In this document: one piece after another, positions 25,809 to 38,117 of the stretch
How positions within the stretch are numbered: the first letter of the stretch is position 1
Layout: each line of letters starts with the position of its first letter
Source: Lepraria neglecta
Lineage: Eukaryota; Ascomycota; Lecanoromycetes; Lecanorales; Stereocaulaceae
Direction: 5' to 3'
Assembly: GCA_033220425.1 (NCBI GenBank)
Contig: CM065646.1
Location: forward strand, 2,921,501 to 2,985,500
Length of the DNA: 64,000 nt
Notes under the pieces: generated by a model
The model's input: only the letters and a program-made list of their open reading frames with translations
Database searches by the model: none
Told to the model about the DNA's origin: nothing
Translations under genes and position numbers: made by a program

Positions 25809-27128
25809 ATGGTGGCTTCTAGGGGACCCCCGAAGCTCACCTCTGCCTATGTTCGTGGGTGGACCCCGCACAAGAAGGCACAGTGAGTGTCCCAAGTCCC
25901 TGTCACCTCGTTGTTTGCTCTCGTTTGATATACCGGAAGTACAAGCTGAGCGTAAACTTTTAGGATTGACGCCCTCGTTCTACCCGACAAGTAAGACACC
26001 TCGGTCAACACTCCTTACGCCACTACTGTCACTAACATCCGCCACTCAGGTTACGCTGCTGGGAATGCCGAAAACTACTCAAGACTTCCTTGTTCTCGGA
26101 GATTAACCAGAAGGAGATCAAGTCCGCCATTGTGGCCGGTCAAATTGACATTGATAAGCTCCAGGACGTAGCATGGCGCCGCTGTCGTCATTGTACTCCC
26201 AAACAGGTGACCGAGCTGGAGTGCATTATGTGTTTCAAAGTCAAAGGCCTAGACGGGTTCACAAAGGCACAGCGGAAGGACCCAGACCATGCGGTAAGTG
26301 CATCGAATTATACTGCAGTCCCGGCCACCAGAAAGCTCACGTCATCACAGAGATGCATGGAATGCGTTTTCGAGCACCGGGCTGAAGACCCTATAGAAGG
26401 CACAGCCAAAGACTTCTATGAGCTGAAAAAGTTGCAGGAAGACGATGACCTCGACGATGACATTAGCAACGCTTATGAGGATGTGGGTCTCCTTTGTTCC
26501 CCGGGCTGCGATGAGCGTTAACATATATCTTAGTCGGAGTTTGACGAGAGTGAGGCGGGCGGAGCGTCTTTGTCATATTATGAGCTCAATCAGGAGAACC
26601 TGGAGAGTTTGAATATCTCTACCAACGGGCACAGCTCCAAACCTTCGGCAAGCAGGCAGTCCACTAGTGCATCCATGGCCAGTACTAGACCAGCATACGC
26701 TGGCGTATCCTCAGCAAAACTCAAGGCTTGGCAAGATGTAGGCCGCAGCTATGGTGGTAGCACCGCCAATTCAACATGCGGGGCTCAATTCACTGGCTAT
26801 GACGGCGATGGAAATCCGCATCAGAGGACTCGTTCGCCATCGACAATCGCCAGCGAGGACGGAGATGATGGGGAAGAATCAGACGACACTACAACGGCCG
26901 AGCGCTTGCACAATGCTAAGGCTTTGGATGTAAAGGCTTTCGTGAGTATGGAGTATCCCATGTTTCAATGACAGGGCTGAATATCATGAGTAGAAAAACG
27001 CCACGTCCAAATTCGCAAAGCTTGAAGGTCCAAGGGTCCAAGCTGCTCCAAAGCCAACTTACGAGGGGCGTACCGTGTCCTACGGGTCTGATGAAGCCTC
27101 CGACGACGATGAATACTTCACGATGTGA
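25809..27128 (+). CDS. Stc1-domain protein
   Basis: Six exons (25809-25882, 25964-25990, 26050-26293, 26351-26482, 26534-26941, 26994-27128), all with GT-AG introns of about 50-80 bp, give 339 aa. The N-terminal half carries the Stc1 zinc-binding pattern: CxxC pairs at about residues 37/40 (RCWECRK), 79/82 (RRCRHC), 92/95 (ECIMC) and 117/120 (RCMEC). The spacing and the KGLDGFTKAQR segment fit the Stc1 family. The rest is acidic and Ser-rich, ending in an acidic tail (SDEASDDDEYFTM). In fission yeast Stc1 bridges the RNAi effector complex to the Clr4 methyltransferase complex to start heterochromatin. In filamentous fungi its role is not settled, so I give no symbol. The second exon is only 27 bp. 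It is divergent from the Ime2-type kinase. Confidence 0.85.
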
Positions 27129-28485
27129 GACCCCGGTCACGGCGCTCTAGCTTCGAAATACTTGATCTGGGGACGTAGGGATGACAGGGAATCAGAATTT
27201 TGCGAGCATGCGGCAGTGAATATCGACGGATCGATAATGAGCAATTCGAGGCATGCATATTGTACCATAAGCTCTGGCTTGCAGAACACCGGAACTTCAC
27301 ATAGGCTAATAGACGGACTACATCTACATCAACCTGTCCGGATGCGCAGTGAAAGTACGAACGTCTCTGAGAAGTACGAGTCGACCTGTTCATCTGTAAT
27401 AGACATCATGTAGGAATGTTTCATCCCAGAGCCGTTGTAGGGAGACCAACATAAAACGAACACATTTGATCGTGGGGATCGTGGCGCAGCAATAGAGCCA
27501 CGTAGACCACTACAATTCATGGAGTATAAAGAGCCGGGGGCCGCACGCGCTCAAAGGAATTTGCGATATCCAACACCATTTGCTCGAAGCTGCAACGTTT
27601 TACAGAGCGAAAGCCGGCCAGTGATTTGAAGTTGGTCACATGCCCCGTCGGCTGTCTCCGATCCCTTGTTTCGAAGTCCTTCCTCACGGGGCCATCACAT
27701 GGCATTTCGATGCTCGCGTAGAGATGATACTTGTTTGAAGCAGTTGATGTAGAAAGAATCCGTAGCAGTCTTAGATGGTGATTAGAAATGCCGTTAGAAA
27801 TTGTATCTCACAAGTCGGGCAGCAAGCGAGATGATCAGCCTGCCGATGGCGAGGATGGTGTCCTTTGAGTGGACTCAGATGCGTCATCGCAGCAGCTGAT
27901 GGCAGGGATCCCCAGGGATTGTTGGCAATAAACGGGGCGCAAGCGAAGATCTGCTGCAGGCCCATAGCACCAATAGTAATCTGAGTAGGCTTGTTTACGC
28001 TGATCGACGGAGCCAACGTCAATTCCCACGCTTCCCATCTTTGCTTCAGAATCTCCAACACACGTTTCAGTCCCGGAATAGAGTAGCCTTAGAGCGCGGG
28101 ACTCCTACATCATCGCCATCCGCCGGTCTACAATTCCTTCGACCATCGCGCCAATGCAAACAACCGTCCTCTACTGCTGATTTGACACCTATCCTGCTAC
28201 ATACTACTGCAAGTCATGCGAACTCTCTTATAGCTGTCCAAACCAGCTTCAAACCACATCCCACCACCCCGTCGACAACCTCAAGGCTGCTAGGCACCCG
28301 TTGCGCCGACCTTGCCTCGCGTTTCGCAAATCCAGATGTTTCCCTCACTTCACATCCAATATACTTGACCGTGAGCAGCAAGGGGTTGGAATTTTTGGGT
28401 TTAAGGCCCGTGTAAAGTTTTAATCACTATTCAGTGGTCCAATATTTGCGGCCAATCCTTGCAGTCCGAGCAGCTACAGGGTGAG
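27129..28485. other. Intergenic, upstream of the DUF7514 gene
   Basis: Holds the 3' UTR of the Stc1-domain gene and the leader of the next gene. A 124-codon open frame at 28041-28415 has no recognisable domain and low-complexity Ser/Thr content; I do not call it. A possible 5'-UTR intron (GTGTAA near 28411 to TTGCAG at 28463) lies just before the next start codon. Confidence 0.45.
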
Positions 28486-30665
28486 ATGGATTACGAACAA
28501 CCCAGCGTTCATTATACCGACCCTGGGACGCAGGTCCCCCGCGATAACGGTTACTCTGGATCGCAACCACGCAAACAACGCCCACACTCACAATCATATG
28601 CTCAAGAAGGATTCGCGATGCCACAACAAAACCATTACACCCCACCTCAAAAAGTGGACGAGGCTGTCACTTCAGCGTTTGACAGAGCAGGCGCAGAGAC
28701 CCAGAACTACGTCCCGCCGGAGTTGATCGCACAGATAACTCACAACGTCATCAAGCAGCTCCAGTCAGGTGGTCTCGATGGAACAACACCTGTTAACCCG
28801 CAGAACAGCTTTTCGCCTCCCCCTCCACCCATACAACAACCTGTCCCTCTTTCGCCATCCACCGCTTCTGGAACATCAACCAACATGCCAAATCGGGTCT
28901 TTACCCCGCCGTCACCACAAAAGCATCAAGACTACCCCAACCATAGCTCGCCAGAGTCGCACACGAGATTCACTATGCCAGATGGCCCTCCTAGCCCTAC
29001 TCAGTCCAGAGCAGCTGCCTTCAGTTCGCCTAGAAGAACCTCGTCACCTCAGAGCCAAGCAAGCGATGCGGGCGAAAAGCCAGCCAGACCAAAAGGCCCA
29101 TCAAGACTCTCGACAAGCAAGGAGGAAACTACATTGGAGAGAATATGGGGCCAACTGTTCGACGAGGAGGGTCATCCTACGGTCAGGCTTGGCCAATTCC
29201 TACGTGGCCTCGCTGTGCACATAGTATGTTTGATGTCTCAACACGCTTCTACCATTGCGATTCTGACTATGTGACGCAGATAGAAGATTATGAGCCTCGT
29301 CAAAGCATCGTGATTACGCCGAGCAAAATGCAAAAGTACTACGAAGAAGTCAAGCTGGCCAATGAGAAGTATCCATGGTCAAGTAAGCTCCCTCGGTCTA
29401 CCTATCGGAGTACATAGCTAACATAATCTTCAGAGGTCTTCGACGACGAGCGTTCCTCAATCTCGCGAATGTACCGAGATCTGTCGTGTCAGCACCACCT
29501 CGTTCAAGAAAGATACGATGAGCGACCAGATATCCCAGGTCTCACGCCAGTTGGCTTTGAAAGATGGATCACCCTCCTAATCCAGGCACATCCTGACGAG
29601 GAGTTCGAAAGGCTTCAAAAGGCGGTGCTGGAGATGCCGATAAGCAATCCAGACGACAAGAAGGAGCGATTCCCCAAGGAAATCTCAAGGAGACTATTCC
29701 CAGGCCACGGGGACACCAGTATCCGCGACCGGATTGAAGACTCTATCTCAGAGCACGCAGCTGTCGATCTTCCTCGACGCTCAAGCCGAGACGAGCCCCG
29801 AAACCGTCAAGACTCTCCACCCCAAAAATCCGCCCCTACCATGGACCACACCCCTGCCCCGCAGAACCATCGCGCAAGCGTCAGCTTCAACTTACCCTCA
29901 ACCACCACCAACTCAGAATCCGCCTACGTCCCCCCAAATCTCGAACGCGAACGAAAACCTTACTCCAACATACCCTCTGAGTGCGCCATCGACGACACAA
30001 ATCCTCCCATGCCTATGCCACCACCAACTACAACCCCTATCGAACGCGAACGGAAGCCCTACAGCGTGATGCCAGGCGGCGGCAAACAATACGAAGACGA
30101 AACCAGACCAAAAGACCTCTCGAAACCTCGCTCAGAATCGAATGCCCCAAAGCCAAGCCGGTCAGATTCCAATGCCCGCGCCCGCCCCATCATCGTTGGC
30201 CAATCCCGACCAACGGAGATTCCAAAACCTGAGGTCCACAACCATCACCGCGCCCCCAGCAACGCCGGACGCCGGCGCCGCAGCCCTTCCTTCAGTCGTG
30301 GTACGACCCAGGACTTCCGGCGATCAGAAGGAGATGTCCGCGGCTATACACCCAGTTCTTACGTGCCTCCCGCTTCTATTCCTGTCGGTGGTGCCCCAGA
30401 AGCCATCTATGATGAGTCGGATACACGGAGACATTTCGAGAAGAATGCAAGAGAGCGAGCTGAGCGGGCGAGACGACAGGCTGAAGAAGAAGCTAGGATG
30501 CATGGCGAGAGCCCGAGAAGACACGACCGTGGTGGCTTTGAGGATAGGCCATCGCCTAGACGGAACGATTACCAGAATGATGAGGACTACTATCGTGCTG
30601 GTGGCAGAGGCGGCGGAAATGGGTACGACTACGCTCAACCGTACGGTGGACCTGTCTATCGATAA
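28486..30665 (+). CDS. DUF7514-domain protein, disordered tails
   Basis: Three exons, 28486-29223, 29280-29382 and 29434-30665, joined over two introns of 56 and 51 bp, give 690 aa. Residues 1-220 are Pro/Ser/Gln-rich. The fungal DUF7514 domain spans about residues 222-395: IWGQLFDEEGHPTVRLGQFL, then IEDYEPRQSIVITPSKMQKYY, then LVQERYDERPDIPGLTPVGF and MPISNPDDKKERFPKEISRR. The C-terminal third is Arg/Glu/Pro-rich with repeated RERKPYS motifs (about three copies) and a Gly/Tyr-rich end. The function of the family is unknown to me. I chose ATG 28486 because the frame upstream has no ATG; an upstream exon ending at the CAG at 28463 cannot be excluded. It reads like a scaffold with one folded domain. 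Confidence 0.8.
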
Positions 30666-33470
30666 AGCCGCGAACCTCACTCAAGGCCCGAAACGATCTC
30701 AGAGGTTGAGGGACAAAGATTGCAGTCATTATTGATTTGGATGAAGAAGACTGCATGGGATGGATGTATTTACGGCCGGGGCTCCTACATATACACATTC
30801 GCTTCTGGTTTGTTTCTCATTGGTTGGAAGAGGCGTTGGCATTAGCGAAATCATGGGAGACTGCCCTTCGAATTCGAAAGAGGGTCTACGGCATGCGTTC
30901 CCAGTTATAATTTTTCGAGGGTTTTATTGAGATACCATGAACTATTAGCCGTTTCGTTTGAGGTAGTCATGTACCTGTTGAGCATGCAAGATTTTCGTAA
31001 TTCCTTTCCGGTGCTCGTTCTCCTTGTACACATCCCACTATTCCTCTCTCAGCTTCCAGTATATTCATCGTCGGTAAGCGGCGTGATTCAGTACACTATT
31101 CGGAGTCAACTCCTCCAAATCTATCTATTGATTGCTCTCAATACATCTCTTTTAACCCGGACTCTGCTCCTGGGCAGCTTCTAGCCCATCTCATCTGCTC
31201 CTGGGCGTAGGGTTTTGGCTCCAAGGCCACTCCCGAAGGCCCTCCTGTCGCTCCTTCATTTCTTTTCTGTATTACTTTTTTTCTTGGCTTAAACTAATTT
31301 CTTTGGAGAAATATACTGAGTCCGAAATTCCCTGGTGGCTCCAGATTTTCTGGCGGGTTTCTCTGTTCAAGAGCGGAGCTTCTTGACCATCTGCGTATTA
31401 GTAGCCGGCTACCTTACTGATAGCCTCCTCAAGCCGCTGTGTCGATCTAAAGATTTCCATTATTCGTTGGAAGAAGGGTGGCTCGTATCTCGGCTCAATT
31501 GTGATTTCCACTCCTTCGCGTGTTTTCCTCTATGTGGATCGTCCGATTTCGGGGCCCTTCGAAGGATTCTTCACGTGCTGGCTAACGTATGCGGCTCCTT
31601 GCACTATGTATAAGTATGCAGTAGCTTCATGCTTTGGACTGCTCTCGACTTCCACCTTCCTCTTCGAGGTTTTCTGGACTCTGAGTGTTGGACGTCGTCA
31701 AAATTTGGAGGATTTGAAGCGCATGGTGGCTGGAATTCGTGTGCAGTAGTTCCTCGGTTTAGGGGTTTTGCCTTCCTTTTTGGGGTCGCTCTTCTCTGAT
31801 TATTGGTTCGCTGGAATTCTGGACGAGGCCATTTATTCCTTTTTGAGAATGATGGGCTCTAAATGTTCATTGTATGGTGAGTTAGAGAACTCTCTTGTGA
31901 TCTGTTTTGAGGTTTCATTCCTCTAACCATCGAATCGATAGAGGACTAGAAGATACCCTTCATTCCTTTCCGACGTGGTGTTATTTGTGGTCTTTGGGCC
32001 TCTGGCACATTGAAAGAAGCCCTCACATTCCCCTATTAAGATTTACTTCCTCTGTTCGTGAGATTTATCCCCAATTGGACCGCTGCCAGCCAACCTATTG
32101 ATACCCACAGACTTGCAAGAATTCCACCCTTTGGCTTCCCTTTCTCGCTCGGATATTTGTGGCTTGTCTGATGAGCGTTGGAGCTATGCATGTCATTCTC
32201 ATAATGATACTGAGCCTAGCGTACGACCCATCTGATTCTCCTGCCACTTGCGATCCCACTCGTTCAAGGCTTTCGTCTCTCCTGGCCCCTTGGGACCGGA
32301 AGACGATCCAGCGGCGACGCATTGGTATGACACGAAAGTGGAGTGTGGCTTTCGCCTCTCCCTGCCAGATTTTTCCTGCATGTAGCGTCAGAAGCAAGAC
32401 ATGAACAGTCTAAGGCGCCGTAGTACTGACTCACTACAATTTCTTTCTCCCGCTTGTCTGTGACTTTCACAAGTGTCGGGCATTTGATGGAGGGACCCTG
32501 CCTCTTTTGGGATTACTAACTTGGACTGCTGATTGTCGTGGTTACACGGCAGTGGACGGGCGATTAGGGATGATATGTCACGCCCTTCGTTTTTGCCTTA
32601 TCCATTAGACATGTGACGAAATGGAGAGCTACACAATGGGATTTGCGTCAATCTGTCTTCTTTGGGGTTTCCAGTCTCTGTATATTCGGTGTCGCGGCTA
32701 CACAACGCATGTCCCCTAGAGAGTGACTGAAACCCGACATCTTGATGCATTACAAGTTCTATCTATATCATTCTGCGGTTTCTTTCCTCTTTCCCCTCTT
32801 CACCCTTTTCGGCTTTTGCTATCTTTTACTGTTGAAATCTAGCAGCGTATTGAGGAATACAACGGATGGACTTGATGGACTTCTGCTACTCTCTACCTAT
32901 CTGGTTCTCCCAATCTCTCGGTGCGGAGCATCGTGATTACACAGCATCCCTTGGCGCCGGAAGAGTGATTCAAAATGGCAACTTAATGCTTTCTTCCCAA
33001 CCAAACACCCTGGAGTCACGAGTGACGTTGGCTTGAGCTACTAACCAAATTCGAGTTTCTCTATTTCGATTGTTGAACGTCGTGCGGAGAACAGCTAGCC
33101 AAATCCCAAGATCCGCAAGGTTTACATGTGGTTTGCAACCAGAACTCTGTGTTCTTTGAGCTCAATTGGCTTCTTGAGTGCAGCATTAATCACAGTCCTG
33201 AATTTCTTGGGCTCCACAAAATATCAACTATAAATTAGACAGCCCTTCGGTTGCTTCCCTCATAGATTTCGTGTCTGAGTCATTCTCCGAAAACTGAAGG
33301 TTCAAGTTGTTGGCTTTTCGTTGGGTTGCTATTCGGCTAGACTTCGGCAGTTGGCAAGGTACATTTGTGGCAGGAGCTCCTTCTACCTAGCGCAGCTCCC
33401 CTCGCTACCTCGTCAAATCTTCCTGACTTTAATTCCTGAGTTTTGTTCCTTCCATCAAAGAGTCTCTCAC
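30666..33470. other. Gene-poor 2.8 kb
   Basis: T-rich, host-like sequence after the DUF7514 gene. The open frames at 30927-31184, 31335-31749 and 32095-32404 are short, on both strands, and show no domain or plausible intron chain. I see no repeats or transposon ends. It may contain a long untranslated or non-coding transcript, but nothing in the sequence proves it. Confidence 0.4.
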
Positions 33471-35260
33471 TCAGCCTTTGGGTCGGCCAATCCTGTGGCT
33501 CAGTAACGGTACCATTCTCTTCTTTGCCACAGGACCTCCCCTTCGTCTTCTCGGGCCGTGTGGCGATATCTTGACTTGAATCATACTTTCGGAGAAACCA
33601 CTTTGAGAATCCGGCAGGATGACTGGAGAGCCATAGCTCACTAGCAGGATCTTGACCCTGGTCTTGAAACAACGATCTGACAAACTCCTGAAAAGACCTT
33701 AGAAAGCCGGAGGCCACGGGAAGTCCTTCGGAAGAGGTGCAAACGTCGAATTGAGGATCTCTTAAGTCGATCAATACACATACCTCCTTAGGGATGCCTG
33801 CGAGTACGCTTTCAATGAGCTGGAACCATTCTTCTTCCGTGGCTGAGCTCTGGAGCCTCGCACAGCTCAACGCCATTGATTTCTCCGTTCGCAGTGTGGG
33901 ATTTAGGCGTAAAGCCTGAAGGATCAGGTGTTTAAGTATATCAATCGGGGATGCGCTCTGTATCGATGTTGCTGTTTGCTTCTGCAACCCTTTTTTTCCG
34001 CCGGTGGTTTTCAACGCCCACAGAACATGTACTCGTGCGTCTTGGAGCTGTTCAATGACGCTTATGCAGAAGTCTTTCACCTCAAATCTTGACTGAAATG
34101 CTCCTTTTATTACTGACAGCGACGAACTTTGAGTCGATAACCAGGCTTGTAATTTGGGAGACTGCCAGACTATAGTACCGAAATGTGTCGGCAGAGTCTA
34201 TCAGAGGCACCTCGGCCAGGAAGGTCATCATCCGGGACATTTCCAGGTCGGTGAGTCGCTGATCTGTATTGAGAGCAGCAGTTGAATTAATCGCTTGAAA
34301 TGCTTCATAAACAGGTCAGTGTGGGCATCCAGATTACATCTTTGTAAAGCTTACAGATCATCATTTCTTTAACTTCCAACACCTTGACATCGGATTGGTC
34401 CAGCTTGGTAAGAATGACATCAATTTTCTTGTGCATATCTCGTTGCTCAGCCTGCCCCCCCACCCAAGCTGATCAATTCTTCGAGAACAGTCAGCGATGG
34501 TTTCTACCAGGTCCTTATACCGGAGCTCAGCAGGTCTTGTAATGGAGTGAATGACGTGCTTCAGAGTGCCTTCTTGGTACCAATCATAGGATCGGATCAA
34601 AAACCTGATGAGATGTGCGGAGAGCTCGATGACTGCTTGCTGCATGCGTGTTGTTGGATATAAGGTTGTGCTGAGATCAATTCGAGGTAGTGCATCGGCA
34701 ATTTGGGAGAGCGCTTTGGCTAACGAAGAGATGACTGCTTCATGATTAAGAAAAGCCTGGTGTCTATCAATTTCTGAACCTCCATGCCTAGATTGAGGTG
34801 ACTGACCACGAATAGGAACTTCATAGCCCCCATGCGAGAGCGACATATTTTGGGTGGTGCTGCACGAGCACATCTATAATGCCTCCATAGTATTGCAAGC
34901 GCGTGGCTACCTTGCCAAGCCACTTCCTTGTCTTCTGGTTTCGATGAGAGGCTTCATACTTGAGCCTGGCCTTAGTGACCGTGTCTTGAAGATATTGAAG
35001 GCTTGTCACATTTTTGACAGTCGCAATTTTGCTATCATCCCTGTTTAGACACGATGCGAACCTTTCGCTAGCTGCTTTCCCAGTGTCTTCAGGTAAGCCG
35101 TCGCTGTATGTTCATCAACTTGATTGTATAATTGGCTCTAACTGTGATCCCGTACTGATCTTCAGCAATGCCACTCTTTTAAGGCCACCATCTGGTATTA
35201 TATTCCTACTGCGGTCATACGCGAAGTCGGCGGTCTTTCCTGCGAAAAATGACTATATGT
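33471..35260 (-). pseudogene. DUF7708-family protein, decayed or mis-sequenced
   Basis: Minus-strand pieces line up in order with the fungal DUF7708 family, whose domain is often found in front of NACHT/ankyrin proteins. An N-terminal piece near 35230 reads YDRSRNIIPDGGLKRVAL. Then come GGIIDVLVQHHPKYVALAWG (about 34870), NHEAVISSLAKALSQIADAL and SYDWYQEGTLKHVIHSITRP (34560-34750), RDMHKKIDVILTKLDQSD (about 34400), and VKDFCISVIEQLQDARVHVLWAL (about 34050). The frame changes at least four times: at a C run (34827-34831), at a second C run (34455-34461), near 34160 (with a short deletion relative to the family) and near 33650. Introns with GT-AG ends are still visible (for example at 34780 and 34330). 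Two of the breaks are one-base losses in homopolymers, so sequencing error is possible for those; the others suggest a real pseudogene. Confidence 0.7.
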
Positions 35261-35466
35261 AAGTATTTTATCGGAGGTTATGGGTCAGCATATACCTTTC
35301 CTGCCATTCTTCGCGATCGTGGCGGCAACGACGCCGATCTTTCGAAGCGAGTAGTATCTAGAAGGGTTCACCCCCAACCCTATAGGGCTGAGGCCTAGAC
35401 ATCGAATTTTTTCCTTAACTTTATATCGCGCTGTCCCAAAAGATTATGTCATTAGCGCTACTAGTA

Positions 35467-38103
35467 TTGACCCCACAACCGGCAGGACCCTACAACCGGC
35501 AGGCGCTAAGCCTAGTTAGGTATAGTAGTAAACAAATACCATAAACAATTCTATTCGAATTGCTCCATATTACCCACTCAACTCTACTATTATGGCCACG
35601 TCAACGCTCTACAAGCCCCTGGACCCTCTCCCAGATCTAGCCGATGACGAAGACCTCCAGACAGGTCCTCCGGAGCTCCTAAAGGAGCAAAGAATCCTGT
35701 TGGCTCTGTACTTTTATCACAAAGTTGTTAGTACCCTACAAGCCAAACCTATTTGCTAGATCGCTAGTCGCTTTCGGATTAGTCGGAGTACTCTACAAGA
35801 TCGGATTAAAGGGGCAAAATCAAAGAAGGAATACGACGAGGAACGGTAATTGCTATCGCTAGCAGAAGAAGCTTCTATCATAAGATAGATAATATAACTC
35901 GGCAAATAGGGGTGGCCACTAAGGCTTATTTAATTGCGCTCTATAGCCCAGTAAATACTTTAGAAAAGAGGCTATACAAGAGATCTAGGATATTATTAGG
36001 TCGATAAGTTCTTATATCGCTATCCCGATCTAAAAACGAAATTCCTCTCGCCTATAGATAAGAATAGGAATAATACCGCCAGTAACCCTGCAACGATAGC
36101 TTATTAGTTTGAGCTCTATATTACAATAAAGCAGAAGTATAATATAGAAGACTAGGATATATATAATATAGACGAGAAAGGCTTCATGCTTAGAGTCCTA
36201 AAGAAGGTTAAATATATTATCTTAAAATATACTATCTAACTATATATTACTTATTACGGTAATCGGGAATAGGTATCTCTCCTTAAGCTTATCTCGCTCG
36301 ACGGAAGACTCCTTCAGCCCTAGATCATCTTTAAAGGAAAGCAATAGTAAGTAGTCTACTGGGAAGTACTAAGTAAAGAGAAGGTCTGGGGTCATATTAT
36401 ATATAGTGAGAACGGCTGGACAGATAACGAATTAGGCCTACTTTGGATAAAGGAGTACTTCTACGAATATACGAAGCGAGAAGGCTTGAAAGATGTTGAA
36501 ATCTCCAGGACGATCGATATGATTGGATGGTGTCATGAATCAAGTCCATGCAAACATATCATGTGAATGCATATACTGCTTGATTATCACCGAAAATCTA
36601 GCTACGAACGCAGAGATTTTCTCTCCTATCTACTAGCGCCTTGGCATGCTCGCTTAGTTATTGGCCCGGCAACTACTATATAATATCGAAGGCTGCCCAT
36701 TTTCAACAAAAGATAAATATAGAATGCTTATATTCGACGGCCATCAATCTCACATCTCAAATGAAGCTATTGAGTTCTGTGAGGCTTATAATATCATCCT
36801 TTTATGCCTTCCTTCCTACTCTACGTATCTACTCTAACCTCTAGATATCTTATTCTTCGGACCTTTGGCCAATATATATCGAAAGCAGCTATTAGAAGTT
36901 ACGAGGTTCGCTACCTATGTTTCGGTAAATAAGGCAGAATTTATCGAATATTATTGCTAAGCGAGGAAAGTAGTAGGCAGGGAGGATATAATCAAAAACG
37001 CTTAGAAGAAAGCTGGCTTATCTCCCTAGGACCCTAATATAATCATTAGAAAGCTCCCTGTCAATATCGATATCAGTATTCGTCCAGTTATACTATCTAA
37101 AGCCGGGGTCACTATTAATAGCTTCAAAACGCCTACTAATATCTAGCAGATATAAGACCTCCTTTAAGCCATCGGAAACATCGATCCTCGAGTAGAGAAG
37201 CTAGGGAAAGCCGCTATCTATGCTACCTCCTTCTCGGAAACTTAAGAGAGCGTTAATAAGTAACTAATAAGAGCTAGTCAACGAAATTAGAGGCGTAAAG
37301 GTAATAAGTAAGGTACTTACGGTAAAGCCCGAGTTATAAGCTCAGAAGTCGTCTAAGAGAGGTTACTTACTAAAGAATAGTAAGAGAAGGAGGATACTTT
37401 AAGAAACTAATAGAAGGAAGAAGCAAAGGAGAAGAAGGTACTAGATAAGATCTAATAAGCGAAGAAGAAAGAAGAAGCCAAAATATATAAGCTTATTAGT
37501 CAAGTAAGAGTAAGGGCTCGAAAAGATAACGAGAAGAAGGCATTTACTGTATTAGGATTCATCCGCTATCTATTCGAGCTTCCAGAGCCTCCAATAGTAA
37601 CACTAAAAGTACCCCGAGCGACAGCAATCACGACTCGCCGAGTATATATATCAGATACATCACCGAGGACGGAGCAGCCAGTCCCTGAGCGAGAGCTATC
37701 ACCTACTCCTGTGGCTACGCAAGGAGGTCGGATTATTAGGAAGCTACGGCGACTGCTGGAATAGAAGCTATACTCAAATAGGAAGGAGGTATTGCAATCG
37801 CGTTTTCAGGCCTGATTTCGAATTCGATTTGCGATATAATATAGCAAGCACATTCATGTATTTGAGAATTCGGGTGGATGTGCCACACTATGTATCTAAG
37901 ATATGGCTATTCTGGATATCAGGGCCTCTTTCACTACTAGTCCGCTGCCTCCGAGTATATTGTAGAGCCCCAATTCGGTCAGTTCGCTATATAATGTCCT
38001 TGAATGGAGGTGTTTATGTGGACAACATTGCTAATTTTTTAGAAGTTTGCCTAATTAGGCTTAGCGCCTGCCGGTTGTAGGGTCCTGCCGGTTGTGGGGT
38101 CAA
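35467..38103 (+). mobile_element. Pogo/Fot1-type DNA transposon, 2.6 kb, degraded
   Basis: Flanked by TA on both sides (35465-35466 and 38104-38105). Terminal inverted repeats of about 54 bp (35467-35520 and 38050-38103) start TTGACCCC and each contain the motif ACAACCGGCAGG twice. The plus-strand transposase starts at ATG 35592 with a Psq-type helix-turn-helix (QIASRFRISRSTLQDRI). The catalytic residues follow: NIDEKGFML near 36165, FDGHQSH near 36735 and LQPLDILFFGP near 36835. Several in-frame TAG/TAA codons replace Gln/Trp codons, as RIP would produce. About 190 bp around 36500-36690, between the first two catalytic parts, do not read as transposase and change the frame. It cannot be active as read. 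Confidence 0.88.
35592..37815 (+). pseudogene. Pogo-type DDE transposase, inactivated
   Basis: The N-terminus reads MATSTLYKPLDPLPDLADDE and is followed by the helix-turn-helix; the same N-terminus recurs on the minus strand in the neighbouring element (from 38585). The DDE domain is recognisable in two parts separated by about 190 bp of unexplained sequence (36500-36690). In-frame stops include changes expected from CAG to TAG. The C-terminal part ends near TGA 37813-37815, in a different phase from the start. Confidence 0.8.
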
Positions 38104-38105
38104 TA

Positions 38106-38115
38106 CGAGTACTCG
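38106..38115. repeat. 10-bp perfect palindrome between two pogo elements
   Basis: CGAGTACTCG lies between two TA dinucleotides, each abutting the end of a pogo-type element. It may be what remains of the original target or of an excision event. Confidence 0.6.
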
Positions 38116-38117
38116 TA

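Noticed and set aside
28041-28415. 124-codon frame upstream of the DUF7514 gene
   Set aside because: No family resemblance, Ser/Thr-rich, no splice link to the next gene that I can support.
30142-30735. 197-codon plus-strand and 118-codon minus-strand frames over the DUF7514 gene tail
   Set aside because: Overlap the Arg/Glu-rich coding tail in other frames; the DUF7514 frame has the conserved domain and fitting introns.
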